Assembly: GCA_029882955.1 (NCBI GenBank)
Contig: JAOUJX010000012.1
Span: 1 to 25,761, forward strand
DNA length: 25,761 bases
DNA from: Gammaproteobacteria bacterium
GTDB taxonomy: Bacteria; Pseudomonadota; Gammaproteobacteria; GCA-001735895
Reading direction: 5' to 3'
Both the position numbers and the translations under genes were made by a program. Below, piece after piece: positions 1-9,438 of the stretch (position 1 is its first letter; each line of letters begins with the position of its first letter). Under the pieces are notes generated by a model. The model was not told the origin of the DNA. It did not search any database and saw only the letters and a program-made list of their open reading frames with translations.

Positions 1-2
1 TA

Positions 3-3000
3 GATCACGATGGCGACGGTCTGGTGGATAAAAAGACTGTCCATTCCCGCAGTATTACCCAAATTGTCACGGTTGAAGACACCCAGGCTCCGATTATGTT
101 ACCACCACCGGGGCTGGTCTTTGAAAGCACAATAGATATCGATTTGAACACAAAGGGACTGGGCTGGCCGCTAGTAGTAGACCTGGCAGATTTGCACCCC
201 ACGGTAGCCAGCAGCACAACCAGTGCCGATGGCCTGGTAGCACCGGATACGCGCACCATAGTGACCTGGACGGCCACCGATGCATCGGCTAATCAATCTA
301 CTGTCGATCAGCTAGTGACGGTTAAGACGCCAGGTACTAACACAGCGCCAACGGCTTTCGATCAATCAACCGATACCCTTACTTCACAACCCGTCGATAT
401 TGTACTAGGCGGACTGGATACCGATGAGTTGCCTTATACCGGTGGAGTTCCAGCGGGACTTGCGGTCGATCCATTGAAATTTCGGATAGAGCAAGAGCCG
501 CTTAACGGCGAGTTCGTAGCACCTTTGTATCCCTATTTCATCAATGATTACCGTACCGATACCACCGGGGTATTGAGTGACGATCTGGCGTTTGCACAGG
601 CGGGCAATAATCAGCTGTATTGGCTGGAAATGGAATATTGCCAGAAAGGGCTAGATACCCCCGTCAACTTTATTTTCAACCCTCTATTTGTCCAGGTTAC
701 TGATAATGGTGAACAGTATTTTCTCGATTATTACACCGTATGTGATCCAAATGGCAATGGCGATGTGCCCATAGAGGAGAGAATCAGAATCTCTCGCTGG
801 GACAAAGATAGAAACTTCCTGGGGCATGTCAATTACAATCCAGGCGGAAGCCAACACAATTCTTCATTCGTACTCGACCCGGATGGCAATATTTATTATT
901 TGCTTAGCTCTGGTGTGAACGAGTACTCCCTCAATGTCTGTGATAGCAATATTACCGATACTACTAATAATCCCCCTGCCAATTGCGCGATAGGTATTAA
1001 TTTCGACAGTAATGCCGGAAGTGGCCTCGATATTTCACGCAGCAAATATGCACGGGCGGACAGTTCAGTCACTGACAGTTTCTCCAACCCGTTAATTTAT
1101 CTGACCGATGGACAACAAATCGATATTTACAGCGGCTCTATCTATAGAGGGACTCTGGCAAACGATGCCGGAATGCCCCAATTTATGAGCGGACTAAACT
1201 GTGCGCAACAAGTTTCCGGTTACGGCATGGAACTGGACTCACAAGGTAATTTTTATATTGCCGATACCTGCGCCAACAAGATCCACAAATTCACCCCGTC
1301 ATCCATCGACAGTAGTAATAACCTGATTCCCGGTAGCTATGTCGGCTGGATGGGGCAGTGTACTACCAGCACCAACCTGGCCTGTGATGACACCGTGCAA
1401 CATAGCAAAGGTTACAGTTGTACCGATGCAACCTGCACTTCTAATGTTGACGGATCGGGCAGTGGTATAAGTCAGTTTCAGAAACCAGTTTATCTGGCGA
1501 TGGATCCCAACGATGTGCTGTATGTCGCCGATTACAGCAACCAGCGTATCCAGCGTTTTGCCGCCGATGGCACTTTTGCCGGTCAGGCTCAATCCGAGGG
1601 TAATGGTATCAATGCCCCGACCGAAGGTGGTTTTGTATTGGGTAACATAGGGCCACCACGGCATGTCTCGGTTAATTCAGAACAGTTTTTCGTGGTCGAT
1701 CAGAGTGAAAAATTTGTTCATGTTTTTGAAACCTCACCATTTAAGGACATTACCGATTCATCGGCGACAGTGACTTATGTATCGCCATTTGCCTACCACA
1801 GTGAAACCGATACTTTTACCTACTCCGTCGACGATGGCCTGGTTAAAAGCAATACTGCGACGGTATCGGTCAATGTCGCTCGTAACTACCGACAACCGAA
1901 ACCAACCGCTCAGATCGTCAACGTAAAAGAGGATGGATCGGTGGTTATCGTGCTTTCGGGTAGCGACCCTGATGGTATTTTGCAACGTGATTTCAACGGA
2001 TTAGATAGCCTCAGTTTTACCATTACCCAACAACCTGCCTCGGGCAAACTACTTGCCGGCGGTGACATCGGAGACCTGGTTCTCGACCCTGGTATGAGCG
2101 TGTGGACTTATACGCCTGATCGAGATTACTTTGGTAGCGATGTCTTTAGTTTCACCGTACGCGACGCTTTTACCGATGCAACCTTCGATGGCGCAATACC
2201 AATACCTGAACCCTATACTGCGGCCGATCCGGCCGAAGTAGTCATTACTGTTGAGTCAGTGAATGATATTCCGGTGGTCGAGGTGGCGTTGACCGACCGA
2301 GTAGCTGCGGGCTTTCCGGTCTTTATCCAGGCGGATATCTATGACGACCTGGGTGCAAATTATGCCGCCAGTGTTGAATGGGGTGATGGTGAGATCGATC
2401 AAAACGGTGAAATTAAATTTGACGATAACGGCACACCGAATGACTTCAGCGACGACACTTCAGAGATGACCGGGGTCATCTTTAGCCACGATGGACTGCA
2501 TAATATTGGTGAAACACCGTTACAGGCGATGCATAGCTATGCCAGTCCAGGGCCCAAAACAATCACTGTCTGCATGCGCGATTCGGGGTTTCTTGAGTCC
2601 TGCGATGAACTCGATATAGTGGTTGAAGATATCGCGACAATGGGCATGTCGATGACACTGTCAACTGACGAGGTTATCGATGGATTAGTCTTCGATGCCA
2701 ATATCAGGATTGTTAATTCGGTACCAATGCGGGGCGTCATCGGGAAAGTAGTCGATAACGTTACGCTACGGCTGGAAATTCCAGAAGGCTTAATAGTCAG
2801 CAGTTTTAATACAGCCGTCGGCAGTTGTAGTACAAGTCAGACTTTATTCTCCTGTACTTTTGGCAGCATGAATAACGGTGCCAACATAGATGTCGGCCTA
2901 CAATTAAAAACCAATGGGCGTCTCATTTATGATCAGCAGTTTGACCTCGAAGCAGAAGTCACAACGGACACGCCTACGGTAGAGCAAACCATTTTTAGTT

Positions 3001-6000
3001 TGGCTTCGTTTAAAGCCAAAGCGATTGACCTTGATCGGGACGACGACGGCCTGACTAATATTTTCGAGGCCTATTACGGCGTTAGCAGCGCCACTGCTGA
3101 CGACGACAATGACGGACTCTCCAACCTGGCTGAACTCAACGCAGGCACATCACCGATTGATGCCGACTCGGATGCCGATGGCATTAGTGATGGTGCCGAA
3201 TTAAATACCTATGGTTCGGATCCTTTATCAGCGGATTCAGACGGCGATGGCCTGTCCGACGGTGACGAAGTTAATCTCTATGCCACCAACCCGGCTTCAA
3301 GCGACAGTGACTCGGATGGCCTGCCGGATAACTGGGAACTGGATAATGGTTTCAATCCGCTGTTAAGCGATGGCTCGAACGATGCGGATGCCGATGGACT
3401 TAGCGATAGCGAAGAGTACGCTCTCAATACAGATTATCTAAATCCCGATTCGGATGGCGATGGCATCGTCGATGGTGAGGAAGTATATTTTTATGAAACC
3501 GACCCGAGCCTCGCCGATACGGATTCGGATGGACTGAATGACGGTGCAGAGCTAATCGCCGGATCGGATTTGTTAAAACCGGACACCGATGATGATGGAT
3601 TGCTGGATGGTGAAGAAGTAGCTGTATTTAATACATTGCCACTGTATTCCGATACAGATCGGGATGGCCTCCTTGATGGTTGGGAAACACGCAATAACAA
3701 AGACCCGTTAATCCCTGAATACAAACTTGCAGCCGGCGGTCTATCCACCTGTGCATTAACCGATGCCGGAGTAGAGTGCTGGGGACGCAACGATTTTGGT
3801 CAGGCACCTGCGGTGGTTGGCGGGCTGAATAAACCAGTCGATGTAAAGGTTGGATTTGTCCATGCCTGTGCTATTGATGAAGCCGTGGATGGCAGTCGCT
3901 CGGTTAAATGCTGGGGTAATAATGTTTACGGCCAAAGTACCCCACCCGCGCTTGTCGAGCCATTGCAAATATCGGCTGGCACCTACCATAGCTGCGCTCT
4001 CGACCAAACTTCAGCTGCGGTCGTAGAAGTTAAATGCTGGGGGCGCGATTTAGAGCAACAGGTTTCTGCTGCCCCAGTTAGTCTCGAGAATCCAGTCAAA
4101 CTGGTTTCTACCATTAGCGGCCATAGTAACTGCGTACTGGATGAAAAAAGCACCGGTGCCGAGCTGGTTTGCTGGGGTTTACAGAATAATGCGAATACAG
4201 CAATCCCTACCAGTTTAGCCAGTTCAGAGGGGCCACTGGCGCTAGGTTCTGCACATGGTTGTATCGTCGATGGTGATAATAGACTTTGCTGGGGTGCTGA
4301 TAGTGATGGACAGGCACCCGCCGGACCGGTTGCTTCCAACAGCGTGCAATTATCACTGGGCGGGTTTCATAGTTGTTCGCTGAATGCCCTACCAGACGAT
4401 AAATATTCGGTCGAATGCTGGGGACGCAATGTCGATGGTCAAACCGATGTTCCTGTTAGCCTGGTTCAACCACTGAATCTGGCATCCGGCAGCCACCATA
4501 GTTGTACCCTCGATCAGGGCAGTGCGAAATGCTGGGGGGTCGAGATCAACTATAATCAAGGCCAGGCACCTGCGTTACGTAGTCTCAATATCGATTCGGA
4601 TGGGGATGGCATACGAACCTCGACCGAAATAAGCAATGGCACGGATCCGATGGATGCCGATAGCGACCGTGATGGGATTTCGGATAATTTAGAAGGGGAG
4701 TATCTGACCGATGCGACCAACCCGGACTCTGACGGCGATGGTATTTCCGATGGAGATGAAGTGTTTCAATATTTCAGTAACCCAGTAAACGGCGATACCG
4801 ATGGGGATGGTCTGCCGGATCAATGGGAAATTGATTTTGGCACGCAGATATTAGTGGCAGATGGGACGCTTGATCTGGATGGTGATGGGGTCACTAACCT
4901 TGTTGAATTTATCAATAACACCAATCCTAATCGCAATGATACCGATGGTGATGGTATTGACGATGCCATAGAGCTCACTTATCTGAGCATACAGGATAGC
5001 GCTCAACTATTGAGTAACCAGCCAAGTAAAGCTGTGAGGCTGGGTGATCTGGACGGTGATGGTGACCTGGATGTAGTCGTCGGAAATAACGCTCCGGGCG
5101 GCAACAATGTCTGGTTTAACGATGGCACCGGTATTTTTACATTAAGTCCTGACGGCCCGTTGAATAACCTGAGAGGTCAGGATGTCGCCCTGGGTGACGT
5201 TGATGGGGATGGCGATCTGGATATTGCGCTATCGCACTCTAATCCAGGGGAAGCGCATACGCTGTGGATTAACGCAGCCGGAACTGATCCTGAAGGGGTA
5301 TTTAGCGATAGCGGTCTGGATCTGGGTGACTTTAGGAGTCGCGAATTGAAATTTGGACAATTTGATGAAACCCCGGGGGCAGGTTTATACATTGCTAATT
5401 TCGATAGTACTGATTCCCTATTCTATTTTCAGGGTAACGAAGTGTTACAGGGTTTTACAGATTCCCCTTCATCAAGCCATGGAATTGCGCTTGGGGATTT
5501 TGATGGCGATGGCATCGATGATGTCATAACAGCCACTTCATCATCTTTGGGTAGCACTATTTATATTAACCGAACTGAGCTAGTTGAGCTGGTACCTGCA
5601 TCTGGAGAATTTATACCTTATGCACAGCCCGTTAACGCCATCGAACTTAGTAATCTAGTAGTCCCCACAGCAGCCCGAGTTCAAGCTATCGAGCTAGGTG
5701 ATCTGAATGGTGATGGATTAGTTGATATCTATATTGCCATGTTTAATGCAAGTGACCAGATATGGCTGAATGATGCATCCGATTCGTTCCATTTTAATTA
5801 CAGTGGTCAGAACATTGGTAATGAAATTAGCTACGATGTTGAACTGGCGGATATGGATAAAGATGGAGACCTGGACGCAGTCGTTGCCAACGATGGTTTA
5901 AATAAAATCTGGCTGAACGATGGTAGTGGTTTCATGATTGATAGTGGATTAGACTTTGATGACGGCCTGAGCCTGGGCGTCAATATTGGCGATCTGGATG

Positions 6001-8162
6001 GCGATGGTGACCTGGATGTCATTGTTGCCAATAGTCTGGCCAATAAGGTCTGGTTATTACAGACTTTGAGCCCGACTGACCCGGACTCGGATGGCGATGG
6101 TGCCTTCGATGGCTGGGAAGTAGCGAATGGTTTGTCGCCACTAGACAATACCGATGGTAACCTGGACAGTGATAATGACGGCCTGATAAATGCCGATGAA
6201 TTTGATGCAGGCACCGACCCGCACAATGCCGACAGCGATTTTGACGGCATGCCCGATGGCTGGGAAGTGGCCAATGGCCTCGATCCAAATAGCGACGACG
6301 CAAGCCTCGACCTGGATGCTGATGGCGCCAGTAATCTAAATGAATTTCAGACGGCTGGCGTGGCTTACGCGGATGATATACCACCCTCGTTAACGGTACC
6401 GGCAGACGTCACTGAAAATTCCACCGGTGCTTTAACCGATGTCGCCATTGGCACCGCGACCGCAACGGATATTCGCGATGGTTCGCTGACGCCTGTCGTA
6501 AACAATGCAGGCCCTTACATCCCCGGCGGGCATACCCTGACCTGGTCGGCTTCCGACTTTTCAGGAAACACTGCTTCGGCAACGCAATTTGTCGGGGTGA
6601 TACCATTAATAAACTTTGCGACGGATCAAACCGCCGATGAAGGCGCGACCGCAATCGTAGACATTGAGCTCAACGGGTCACCGCTTAGTTATCCAGTAGA
6701 ACTCGATTATTCGGTATCGGGTGATGCAACTAACCCCGAAGACCACGACGCGGTTGGTGGCAAGGTCATACTGGAATCGGGGCTTAGCAGTAGTATTTTG
6801 ATTAATATTGTCGAAGATCAGATTATCGAAGGCGAAGAAACCTTCACGCTGAGTATGGACAATAGTTTAAACGCGGTGATCGGTTCTCAAGGCAGCCACA
6901 CAGTCACAATCTCGCAGGTAAATTTTATACCGATTGTGGATATTATTGTTCAGCAGCAAGGCAAAACTGTCACCACAGCAACCGTCGACGGTGGATCAAT
7001 GACGATTTCCGTCATCATATCCGACCCTAATATTACTGATATTCACAGTATCAACTGGGGCGGTAGCGATGCGGCGATACGCAATCCAGTCGCTATTAAT
7101 CAAGCCAGCTACACCATCGACCCGTCCGGGCTGGGAACAGGTTTGTATCGACTGGTAGTGGATGTTGCCGATAACGGCACTCCAGTAGCTAATAATCGAG
7201 CCGAAAAGCTATTGCGGCTCGACTTTACCTCTCCCGTATTAAGTTCCGGCAATGATACTGATAACGATGGCATCGATGATTTAACCGAAGGTGCGGGCGA
7301 CAGTGATAACGATGGCATAGCCGATTACCTGGATGCCTACACTGCCAGCAATGTCCTTGAATATAGTGCCGATGGTTACATACTCGAGTCCCAGACGGGC
7401 CTGAGTTTACGCCTCGGGGAGACAGCCTTCAGTCAGGGGTCGAATGCCGGGGTTCTCGAAAGTGCAGTGCTAGAAGAAATAGACCTGGGTTATCCCAACA
7501 AAATTGTCGACGTTGAAATCCATGGCGCTGAACCCGCTACACCCGTGCTACTGATCGTTCCGCTGCATCATCCAGTTACCGCAACCGCTGTATTGCGCCG
7601 GTTTGTTGCGGGGGCCTGGGATAATTTTACCATTGATACCGATAATCAAATTTTCAGCTCACCTGGTAGTAATGGAAGCTGCCCCACAACGGGGGATATT
7701 AGCTACGAACCTGGTCTGATAGAGGGGTATAGTTGTCTACAGATCATGATTCAGGATGGCGGGCTAAATGATGCCGATGGGCTGGCAAACGGTGTTATAG
7801 AAGTCACGCTGGGGCTGGCGGTGCCAATACAGATCTCAATGCAAGCCCTGGTAGTAAGTGATAAGACCGTACTGGGTGGTAGCCAAAATATCGTCCTGAT
7901 GGCTATAAGATTGCAGAGTGACTCCGGAGATACAGAGCTTACCAGGTTGACACTACAAGCCTCCGGTAGTGGTGACGATAGTACTATTACTCTAGTCAAA
8001 CTGGTTATTGATGCCAATAGCAACGGCATCGTTGACGAGGGCGAATTGAGTATCGCCAATGGCAGTTACAGCGGGGATGACGCAATGCTCGAGCTACGGA
8101 TGGCCCAACCCTTCCAGATTCCGGCGGGCGAAACCGACCTGCTGCTTAGCTATGATTTTTGA
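3..8162 (+). CDS. Giant secreted multidomain (adhesin-like) protein, 5' end outside window
   Basis: The frame is open to the first base (codons from position 3 read DHDGDGLVD), so the start lies to the left and at least 2,719 residues are present. Domain order by nucleotide: tail of one HYR-like repeat and a second HYR (about 3-330); a cadherin/Big-like module (350-560); NHL-type propeller strands such as LYVADYSNQRIQRF (about 850-1730); cadherin-like modules (1744-2280); PKD-like with VEWGDG (2280-2620); a DUF11-like module (2640-3000); calcium-binding DxDxDG block (3028-3711); seven RCC1-like blades (3721-4587); second DxDxDG block (4593-4975); FG-GAP/VCBS propeller (5040-6060); third DxDxDG block (6081-6350); HYR (6380-6610); Calx-beta with DEGATA and GEETF (6610-6920); Ig-like; choice-of-anchor-U-like region (7345-7815); a final beta-rich module ending LLLSYDF. 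An extracellular calcium-stiffened adhesion or surface protein is inferred. No C-terminal membrane helix, LPXTG or arginine-rich sorting tail is seen. Confidence 0.85.
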   Translation, partial: DHDGDGLVDKKTVHSRSITQIVTVEDTQAPIMLPPPGLVFESTIDIDLNTKGLGWPLVVDLADLHPTVASSTTSADGLVAPDTRTIVTWTATDASANQSTVDQLVTVKTPGTNTAPTAFDQSTDTLTSQPVDIVLGGLDTDELPYTGGVPAGLAVDPLKFRIEQEPLNGEFVAPLYPYFINDYRTDTTGVLSDDLAFAQAGNNQLYWLEMEYCQKGLDTPVNFIFNPLFVQVTDNGEQYFLDYYTVCDPNGNGDVPIEERIRISRWDKDRNFLGHVNYNPGGSQHNSSFVLDPDGNIYYLLSSGVNEYSLNVCDSNITDTTNNPPANCAIGINFDSNAGSGLDISRSKYARADSSVTDSFSNPLIYLTDGQQIDIYSGSIYRGTLANDAGMPQFMSGLNCAQQVSGYGMELDSQGNFYIADTCANKIHKFTPSSIDSSNNLIPGSYVGWMGQCTTSTNLACDDTVQHSKGYSCTDATCTSNVDGSGSGISQFQKPVYLAMDPNDVLYVADYSNQRIQRFAADGTFAGQAQSEGNGINAPTEGGFVLGNIGPPRHVSVNSEQFFVVDQSEKFVHVFETSPFKDITDSSATVTYVSPFAYHSETDTFTYSVDDGLVKSNTATVSVNVARNYRQPKPTAQIVNVKEDGSVVIVLSGSDPDGILQRDFNGLDSLSFTITQQPASGKLLAGGDIGDLVLDPGMSVWTYTPDRDYFGSDVFSFTVRDAFTDATFDGAIPIPEPYTAADPAEVVITVESVNDIPVVEVALTDRVAAGFPVFIQADIYDDLGANYAASVEWGDGEIDQNGEIKFDDNGTPNDFSDDTSEMTGVIFSHDGLHNIGETPLQAMHSYASPGPKTITVCMRDSGFLESCDELDIVVEDIATMGMSMTLSTDEVIDGLVFDANIRIVNSVPMRGVIGKVVDNVTLRLEIPEGLIVSSFNTAVGSCSTSQTLFSCTFGSMNNGANIDVGLQLKTNGRLIYDQQFDLEAEVTTDTPTVEQTIFSLASFKAKAIDLDRDDDGLTNIFEAYYGVSSATADDDNDGLSNLAELNAGTSPIDADSDADGISDGAELNTYGSDPLSADSDGDGLSDGDEVNLYATNPASSDSDSDGLPDNWELDNGFNPLLSDGSNDADADGLSDSEEYALNTDYLNPDSDGDGIVDGEEVYFYETDPSLADTDSDGLNDGAELIAGSDLLKPDTDDDGLLDGEEVAVFNTLPLYSDTDRDGLLDGWETRNNKDPLIPEYKLAAGGLSTCALTDAGVECWGRNDFGQAPAVVGGLNKPVDVKVGFVHACAIDEAVDGSRSVKCWGNNVYGQSTPPALVEPLQISAGTYHSCALDQTSAAVVEVKCWGRDLEQQVSAAPVSLENPVKLVSTISGHSNCVLDEKSTGAELVCWGLQNNANTAIPTSLASSEGPLALGSAHGCIVDGDNRLCWGADSDGQAPAGPVASNSVQLSLGGFHSCSLNALPDDKYSVECWGRNVDGQTDVPVSLVQPLNLASGSHHSCTLDQGSAKCWGVEINYNQGQAPALRSLNIDSDGDGIRTSTEISNGTDPMDADSDRDGISDNLEGEYLTDATNPDSDGDGISDGDEVFQYFSNPVNGDTDGDGLPDQWEIDFGTQILVADGTLDLDGDGVTNLVEFINNTNPNRNDTDGDGIDDAIELTYLSIQDSAQLLSNQPSKAVRLGDLDGDGDLDVVVGNNAPGGNNVWFNDGTGIFTLSPDGPLNNLRGQDVALGDVDGDGDLDIALSHSNPGEAHTLWINAAGTDPEGVFSDSGLDLGDFRSRELKFGQFDETPGAGLYIANFDSTDSLFYFQGNEVLQGFTDSPSSSHGIALGDFDGDGIDDVITATSSSLGSTIYINRTELVELVPASGEFIPYAQPVNAIELSNLVVPTAARVQAIELGDLNGDGLVDIYIAMFNASDQIWLNDASDSFHFNYSGQNIGNEISYDVELADMDKDGDLDAVVANDGLNKIWLNDGSGFMIDSGLDFDDGLSLGVNIGDLDGDGDLDVIVANSLANKVWLLQTLSPTDPDSDGDGAFDGWEVANGLSPLDNTDGNLDSDNDGLINADEFDAGTDPHNADSDFDGMPDGWEVANGLDPNSDDASLDLDADGASNLNEFQTAGVAYADDIPPSLTVPADVTENSTGALTDVAIGTATATDIRDGSLTPVVNNAGPYIPGGHTLTWSASDFSGNTASATQFVGVIPLINFATDQTADEGATAIVDIELNGSPLSYPVELDYSVSGDATNPEDHDAVGGKVILESGLSSSILINIVEDQIIEGEETFTLSMDNSLNAVIGSQGSHTVTISQVNFIPIVDIIVQQQGKTVTTATVDGGSMTISVIISDPNITDIHSINWGGSDAAIRNPVAINQASYTIDPSGLGTGLYRLVVDVADNGTPVANNRAEKLLRLDFTSPVLSSGNDTDNDGIDDLTEGAGDSDNDGIADYLDAYTASNVLEYSADGYILESQTGLSLRLGETAFSQGSNAGVLESAVLEEIDLGYPNKIVDVEIHGAEPATPVLLIVPLHHPVTATAVLRRFVAGAWDNFTIDTDNQIFSSPGSNGSCPTTGDISYEPGLIEGYSCLQIMIQDGGLNDADGLANGVIEVTLGLAVPIQISMQALVVSDKTVLGGSQNIVLMAIRLQSDSGDTELTRLTLQASGSGDDSTITLVKLVIDANSNGIVDEGELSIANGSYSGDDAMLELRMAQPFQIPAGETDLLLSYDF
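3028..3711 (+). repeat. Calcium-binding thrombospondin-3-like repeat block 1
   Basis: About eleven consecutive units of the form D-x-D-x-D-G-[LI]-x-[DN]-x-x-E are encoded, for example DSDGDGLSDGDE and DTDDDGLLDGEE, spaced roughly 20-27 residues apart. This aspartate pattern binds calcium in thrombospondin type 3 and bacterial OmpA/adhesin linkers. The DNA is correspondingly repetitive (gat-ggc-gat-ggc cores). It probably forms a rigid spacer between the DUF11-like module and the RCC1-like propeller. Confidence 0.8.
3721..4587 (+). repeat. Seven-blade RCC1-like propeller repeats
   Basis: Seven CWG motifs occur at roughly 120-base intervals (VECWGRN, VKCWGNN, VKCWGRD, LVCWG, RLCWGAD, VECWGRN, AKCWGVE). 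Most are preceded by a G-x-x-H/T-x-C-[AST]-L/V strand. Seven copies match a complete RCC1 beta-propeller. Each blade carries two cysteines, so one disulphide per blade is plausible in an extracellular setting; the disulphides are inferred. Confidence 0.78.
4593..4975 (+). repeat. Calcium-binding DxDxDG repeat block 2
   Basis: Five to six aspartate-rich units such as DSDGDGIRTSTE, DSDRDGISDNLE, DSDGDGISDGDE and DTDGDGLPDQWE link the RCC1-like propeller to the FG-GAP propeller. They have the same calcium-linker pattern as block 1. Confidence 0.75.
5040..6060 (+). repeat. FG-GAP/VCBS propeller repeats
   Basis: Clear copies of LGDLDGDGDLDVVV occur (LGDLDGDGDLDVVVGN, LGDVDGDGDLDIALSH, LGDFDGDGIDDVITAT, LGDLNGDGLVDIYIAM, LADMDKDGDLDAVVAN, IGDLDGDGDLDVIVAN). 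One degenerate copy near 5345 (FGQFDETPGAGLYIAN) makes seven, which fits an integrin-alpha-like seven-blade propeller with calcium loops. The last blades are followed by WLNDGSG-type strands typical of VCBS repeats. Confidence 0.8.
6081..6350 (+). repeat. Calcium-binding DxDxDG repeat block 3
   Basis: Four aspartate-rich units (DSDGDGAFDGWEVANG, DSDNDGLINADE, DSDFDGMPDGWEVANG, DLDADGASNLNE) lie between the FG-GAP propeller and the C-terminal HYR domain. Two of them share the DGWEVANGL segment almost exactly, suggesting recent internal duplication. Confidence 0.72.
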
Positions 8163-8172
8163 GGTATCAACA

Positions 8173-8373
8173 ATGAAACAAATAAAGTATTTACCAATAT
8201 GGCTGTATATCAGCGTTTTAGTAACTGGCTGCGGCGGAGGTGGTGGCAATAGCTCGTCAGATCAATCTTTCACAGTGACGGTGAACGAAATTGAAATCAA
8301 GCGCAGCGCCGATCAACTCGACATGCCGGTCGGCGGTTTACCGGCTGTGGGCGCTATCATAACGGTGCAATAG
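8173..8373 (+). CDS. Small lipoprotein, 66 aa, coupled to the giant protein gene
   Basis: An ATG with GAGG at 8161-8164 (8 bases upstream) gives a 66-residue protein. It starts with a lipoprotein signal peptide: MKQIKY, a hydrophobic stretch, then the lipobox LVTGC followed by a glycine/serine linker GGGGGNSSS. The mature part is only about 45 residues, ends GLPAVGAIITVQ, and has no family I can name with confidence. The gene begins 10 bases after the giant gene stop, and its ribosome-binding site overlaps that stop codon, so translational coupling is likely. The missing anchor on the giant protein makes this lipoprotein a candidate partner, which is inference. The frame also runs upstream to 8059, but the lipobox fixes the start at 8173. 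Confidence 0.7.
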   Translation: MKQIKYLPIWLYISVLVTGCGGGGGNSSSDQSFTVTVNEIEIKRSADQLDMPVGGLPAVGAIITVQ

Positions 8374-8555
8374 AATTGTATGGCTCTTGATATCGCTGAT
8401 TTACATATTGCGATACCATCGCGCTAACCTAAAGACAATATATTTTAATTAGTCGACCCTGAAGCAATAAAATGACAATAAACCATTTAGACCCTTTTTA
8501 TTCCCCCCAGCACGGTCAAACTGACTGTAATCTTCTAAAACTTACTGGGGTCGCA

Positions 8556-8580
8556 TCTCGCCTTATGTCTTTGGGCGAGA
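8556..8580 (-). terminator. Weak hairpin downstream of the porin-like gene
   Basis: TCTCGCC (8556-8562) and GGCGAGA (8574-8580) form a perfect 7-bp stem around an 11-base loop. It lies 40 bases past the stop of the minus-strand gene. No clear U-tract follows on the minus strand, so this is at best a weak terminator. The rest of 8374-8620 shows nothing I recognise. Confidence 0.3.
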
Positions 8581-8620
8581 ATTATCCAACTTCCACAAAG
8601 GCAAAGGTTAAGCCAATTCC

Positions 8621-9253
8621 TTAAAAATTAAATTTTTTCGTAAAGTTTAAAAATGTTTTTGCGTCGTCGCTAAACTCACTATACCAATAGGTTAAGCTTA
8701 CTTCATATTGACTATAGGTTTTTCTAAGCGAAAAGTAATAGTCATAAAATTTCACATCCAGTTCTTTAATCTCTAAAACTCCGTAGTGCGCACCTATAGC
8801 CAGGTCTTTTTGAATTTCGAACTCGGTGCGAAAATCATAATTCACATAGTCAAAACCCTGGTATTCACCCTCAGCGTAAAACAATAGTCCAACTAAACAG
8901 ATGCAGCCAAGATAAATTTCGCTAGAGTCTTCGTCAAAATCACTATCGGAATAAGTAAACCGAGTTCCGCCAATATCAAAACCTAAGGTATCACTGATCC
9001 TATAAATATACCCGGCATTGAAATCTAGCTCATAACCAGTTTCGACATTCGATGCCCAGGTACCGATGTATGCTCCCGAACTATGTTCATAATCAATTCC
9101 CAGCTGTAATGCTGCTTTATCGTTAGTTTGGCTAATACCATTAGTCACATAGTTACTGGTTAAATTGAGATTCACAGTAGTATCCGCTGACGCGGAAGAT
9201 ATATTGAATATTGCTATAGGAAGGAGGATAGGCAAATATTTATGCAAGATCAC
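8621..9253 (-). CDS. TorF/Gcw_chp-family putative outer-membrane porin-like protein
   Basis: A 210-residue protein with an N-terminal signal peptide (cleavage probably after SSASA, before DTTVNL). It then shows the family opening LTSNYVTNGISQT with alternating beta strands (LQLGIDYEHSSGAYIGTWAS, YELDFNAGYIY) and a terminal phenylalanine (KKFNF) typical of beta-barrel outer-membrane proteins. The length fits the Gcw_chp/TorF group. The start is GTG at 9253, supported by AAGGA on the minus strand about 10 bases upstream. The region around CICLVGLL is unusually cysteine-rich for a barrel. The substrate is unknown. The gene is flanked by a 12-bp direct repeat at 8487-8498 and 9290-9301. Confidence 0.72.
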   Translation of the reverse strand: MILHKYLPILLPIAIFNISSASADTTVNLNLTSNYVTNGISQTNDKAALQLGIDYEHSSGAYIGTWASNVETGYELDFNAGYIYRISDTLGFDIGGTRFTYSDSDFDEDSSEIYLGCICLVGLLFYAEGEYQGFDYVNYDFRTEFEIQKDLAIGAHYGVLEIKELDVKFYDYYFSLRKTYSQYEVSLTYWYSEFSDDAKTFLNFTKKFNF

Positions 9254-9438
9254 GCTTAAGAAGTCCTTAGTTGATATGGCCTGAAATTATTAGACCCTTT
9301 TCTGGTTTTTAGGGTATCGCAGCTAGAAAACCGTTGGTGCTACTCTATTGTTATGTGGATGTCATTACCTGAGATTATGGAACATCTCGATGTATTTAAA
9401 CATTGCATGGTAAGCAACTGCACAGGGTGCATATATTA

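Noticed and set aside
1299..1664. Minus-strand open frames of 60-150 residues inside the giant gene
   Set aside because: Shadows of the repetitive plus-strand coding sequence; no recognisable domains or ribosome-binding sites.
3028..6350. Regularly repeated gat-ggc-gat-ggc DNA that could be mistaken for a repeat array
   Set aside because: The repeats keep one reading frame and encode calcium-binding DxDxDG motifs with variable spacing; there are no conserved direct repeats with unique spacers, so it is not CRISPR.
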